Shown here: positions 6,303 to 7,364 of the stretch, piece after piece
Numbering within the stretch: the stretch's first letter is position 1
Layout: every line of letters begins with the position of its first letter
Assembly: GCA_947177545.1 (NCBI GenBank)
Contig: CAMWVF010000045.1
Location: forward strand, 1-7,364
Direction of reading: 5' to 3'
DNA: 7,364 bases
Source: an uncultured Clostridia bacterium
GTDB taxonomy: Bacteria; Bacillota; Clostridia; Oscillospirales; Ruminococcaceae
The notes under the pieces: model-generated
The model's input: only the letters and a program-made list of their open reading frames with translations
Database searches by the model: none
Told to the model about the DNA's origin: nothing
Made by a program: the position numbers and the translations under genes

Positions 6303-6353
6303 TTTACCCCATTTGGAGAGGAATACGAGATTATTCTCGGCAAGCATCTGTAA
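6300..6353 (+). other. In-frame UGA and orphaned C-terminal tail of the GNAT gene
   Basis: After TGA (6300-6302) the same frame encodes FTPFGEEYEIILGKHL and then TAA. GNAT proteins normally follow FYRKLGY with one more strand ending in a charged or hydrophobic tail such as IxLxKxL, and that is what the tail looks like. The UGA is best explained as a recent nonsense mutation or a sequencing error. A short CGAGA/TCTCG hairpin lies at 6326-6339 but does not look like a bacterial selenocysteine insertion element. Confidence 0.7.
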
Positions 6354-6409
6354 TTATAAATTCCGATCTCTATCCCCTAACATCTATTTTTTACTAAAGG
6401 AGCAATATT

Positions 6410-7364
6410 ATGACTGTACAGGAAAAAATCAGACAGGGAAAAACCTTTTTAGGCATCGAGCTTGGCTCTACGCGCATAAAGGCTTGCCTTATCGGGGAGG
6501 ACTTTTCGCCGATAGCAAGCGGCTCCCACGGCTGGGAAAACCGCCTTGAAAACGGCTATTGGACTTATTCCCTTGAGGACATTCACAGCGGCGTGCAGTC
6601 CTGCTATAAAGACCTAAAAAAGGACGTCCGCGAAAAATACGGGGTTACCCTTGAAAACATCGGCGCAATGGGTATTTCCGCAATGATGCACGGCTATATG
6701 CCATTTGATAAGGACGGCAGTCTGCTTGTGCCGTTCAGGACTTGGCGCAATACCACTACCGAAAAAGCGGCGGGAGAGCTTACTAAGCTTTTCGGTTTCA
6801 ACATTCCCCAGCGGTGGAGCATCGCTCACCTTTATCAGGCGGTTCTGAACGGCGAGGAACACGTCCCCCGAATCGCCCATATTACCACTCTTGCGGGGTA
6901 CATTCATTTCCTGCTGACGGGTAAGCGTGTTGTTGGTATCGGCGAGGCGAGCGGTATGTTCCCAATAAACAACGGTGGTTACGATACCGTTATGCTTGAC
7001 AAGTTTGACGGACTTGTCCCACAAATAAACATACGGGAAGTTCTCCCCGAAGTTCTCACAGCGGGGGAAAACGGGGGCGCTCTCACAGAGGCGGGAGCAA
7101 AATTCCTCGATCCCGAGGGAGACCTTAAAGCGGGCGTGCCTCTCTGTCCTCCCGAGGGGGACGCGGGGACTGGCATGGCTGCCACAAACGCTGTCCTGCC
7201 CAAAACGGGAAACATCTCTGCGGGGACTTCCGTTTTCTCCATGCTTGTGCTTGAAAAGCCAATGGACGGCGTTTACCCCGAAATAGATGTTGTGACCACT
7301 CCCGACGGCGCGCCTGTGGCAATGGTTCACTGCAACAACTGCTGCTCCGAGCTTGACGCTTGGG
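6410..7364 (+). CDS. FGGY family carbohydrate kinase, likely ribulokinase role (runs off right edge)
   Basis: The first 318 codons of a sugar kinase of the FGGY fold are seen. The phosphate-1 loop is [11 protein letters not shown] (residues 15-25), where many relatives have D instead of E17. SAMMHGYM and PFRTWRN follow in the first domain. The probable catalytic base is D251 in [10 protein letters not shown], and the phosphate-2 loop is GNISAGTS (267-274). These kinases transfer the gamma-phosphate of ATP to a sugar hydroxyl. Position after araA suggests L-ribulose as substrate, giving L-ribulose 5-phosphate, but the sequence is not of the classical AraB type, and xylulose or another ketose remains possible; I therefore give no symbol. 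The start ATG 6410 has AAAGGAG (6396-6402) 7 nt upstream. The family is usually 500-540 aa, so roughly 60 percent is visible. No promoter or terminator is evident in the 107 bases after the GNAT stop, so it is probably cotranscribed with araA. Confidence 0.93.
   Translation, partial: MTVQEKIRQGKTFLGIELGSTRIKACLIGEDFSPIASGSHGWENRLENGYWTYSLEDIHSGVQSCYKDLKKDVREKYGVTLENIGAMGISAMMHGYMPFDKDGSLLVPFRTWRNTTTEKAAGELTKLFGFNIPQRWSIAHLYQAVLNGEEHVPRIAHITTLAGYIHFLLTGKRVVGIGEASGMFPINNGGYDTVMLDKFDGLVPQINIREVLPEVLTAGENGGALTEAGAKFLDPEGDLKAGVPLCPPEGDAGTGMAATNAVLPKTGNISAGTSVFSMLVLEKPMDGVYPEIDVVTTPDGAPVAMVHCNNCCSELDAW

Noticed and set aside
6300..6353. UGA as a selenocysteine codon in the GNAT gene
   Set aside because: The short CGAGA/TCTCG hairpin downstream lacks the position and loop of a bacterial selenocysteine element, and GNAT enzymes have no catalytic cysteine at this place.
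6614..7330. Long minus-strand open frame opposite the FGGY kinase
   Set aside because: The plus-strand frame from 6410 has a ribosome binding site and conserved kinase motifs throughout; the opposite frame has neither.

Overview
The window looks like a chromosomal segment from a Gram-positive anaerobe of the class Clostridia, most plausibly a Ruminococcus-like gut bacterium. The reasons are an RNase Y gene, a T-box leader, purine-rich Shine-Dalgarno sites close to AGGAGG, strong TTGACA/TATAAT promoters, AT-rich intergenic palindromes, and AraA and FGGY kinase proteins of the type common in gut Clostridia. The genus is an inference from style, not proven by a marker gene.

Left edge (1-536, minus strand): the first 65 codons of a zinc-ribbon protein, reading out of the window. 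It is preceded by a complete T-box riboswitch with its intrinsic terminator and a near-consensus promoter. The best specifier triplet (TGC) and the T-box bulge (UGGA, which would pair with a U73 discriminator) agree with each other and point to tRNA-Cys. The gene is much richer in AT than the rest of the window.

Positions 537-2675 (plus strand): a second, divergent promoter at 601-629 drives a long leader of about 420 nt and then rny (RNase Y, membrane-anchored endoribonuclease, GTG start at 1059), closed by an intrinsic terminator. A large AT-rich palindromic repeat (2676-2763) follows.

Positions 2782-4285 (plus strand): a single polytopic membrane protein of the O-antigen ligase/Wzy type with its own strong terminator. 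It is a stand-alone gene with no visible polysaccharide genes around it.

Positions 4343-7364 (plus strand): an L-arabinose operon. It has a promoter at 4343-4371, then araA (L-arabinose isomerase), a small GNAT acetyltransferase whose conserved C-terminus is cut by an in-frame UGA, and the start of an FGGY sugar kinase that runs off the right edge and probably acts as the ribulokinase. AraA converts L-arabinose to L-ribulose and the kinase would phosphorylate it; the next step (AraD epimerase) is not in the window.

I see no CRISPR array, insertion sequence, tRNA or rRNA gene, or phage gene. The observations most worth a second look are the Cys-type T-box in front of an AT-rich zinc-ribbon gene, the in-frame UGA in the GNAT gene, the long structured rny leader, and the palindromic repeat.
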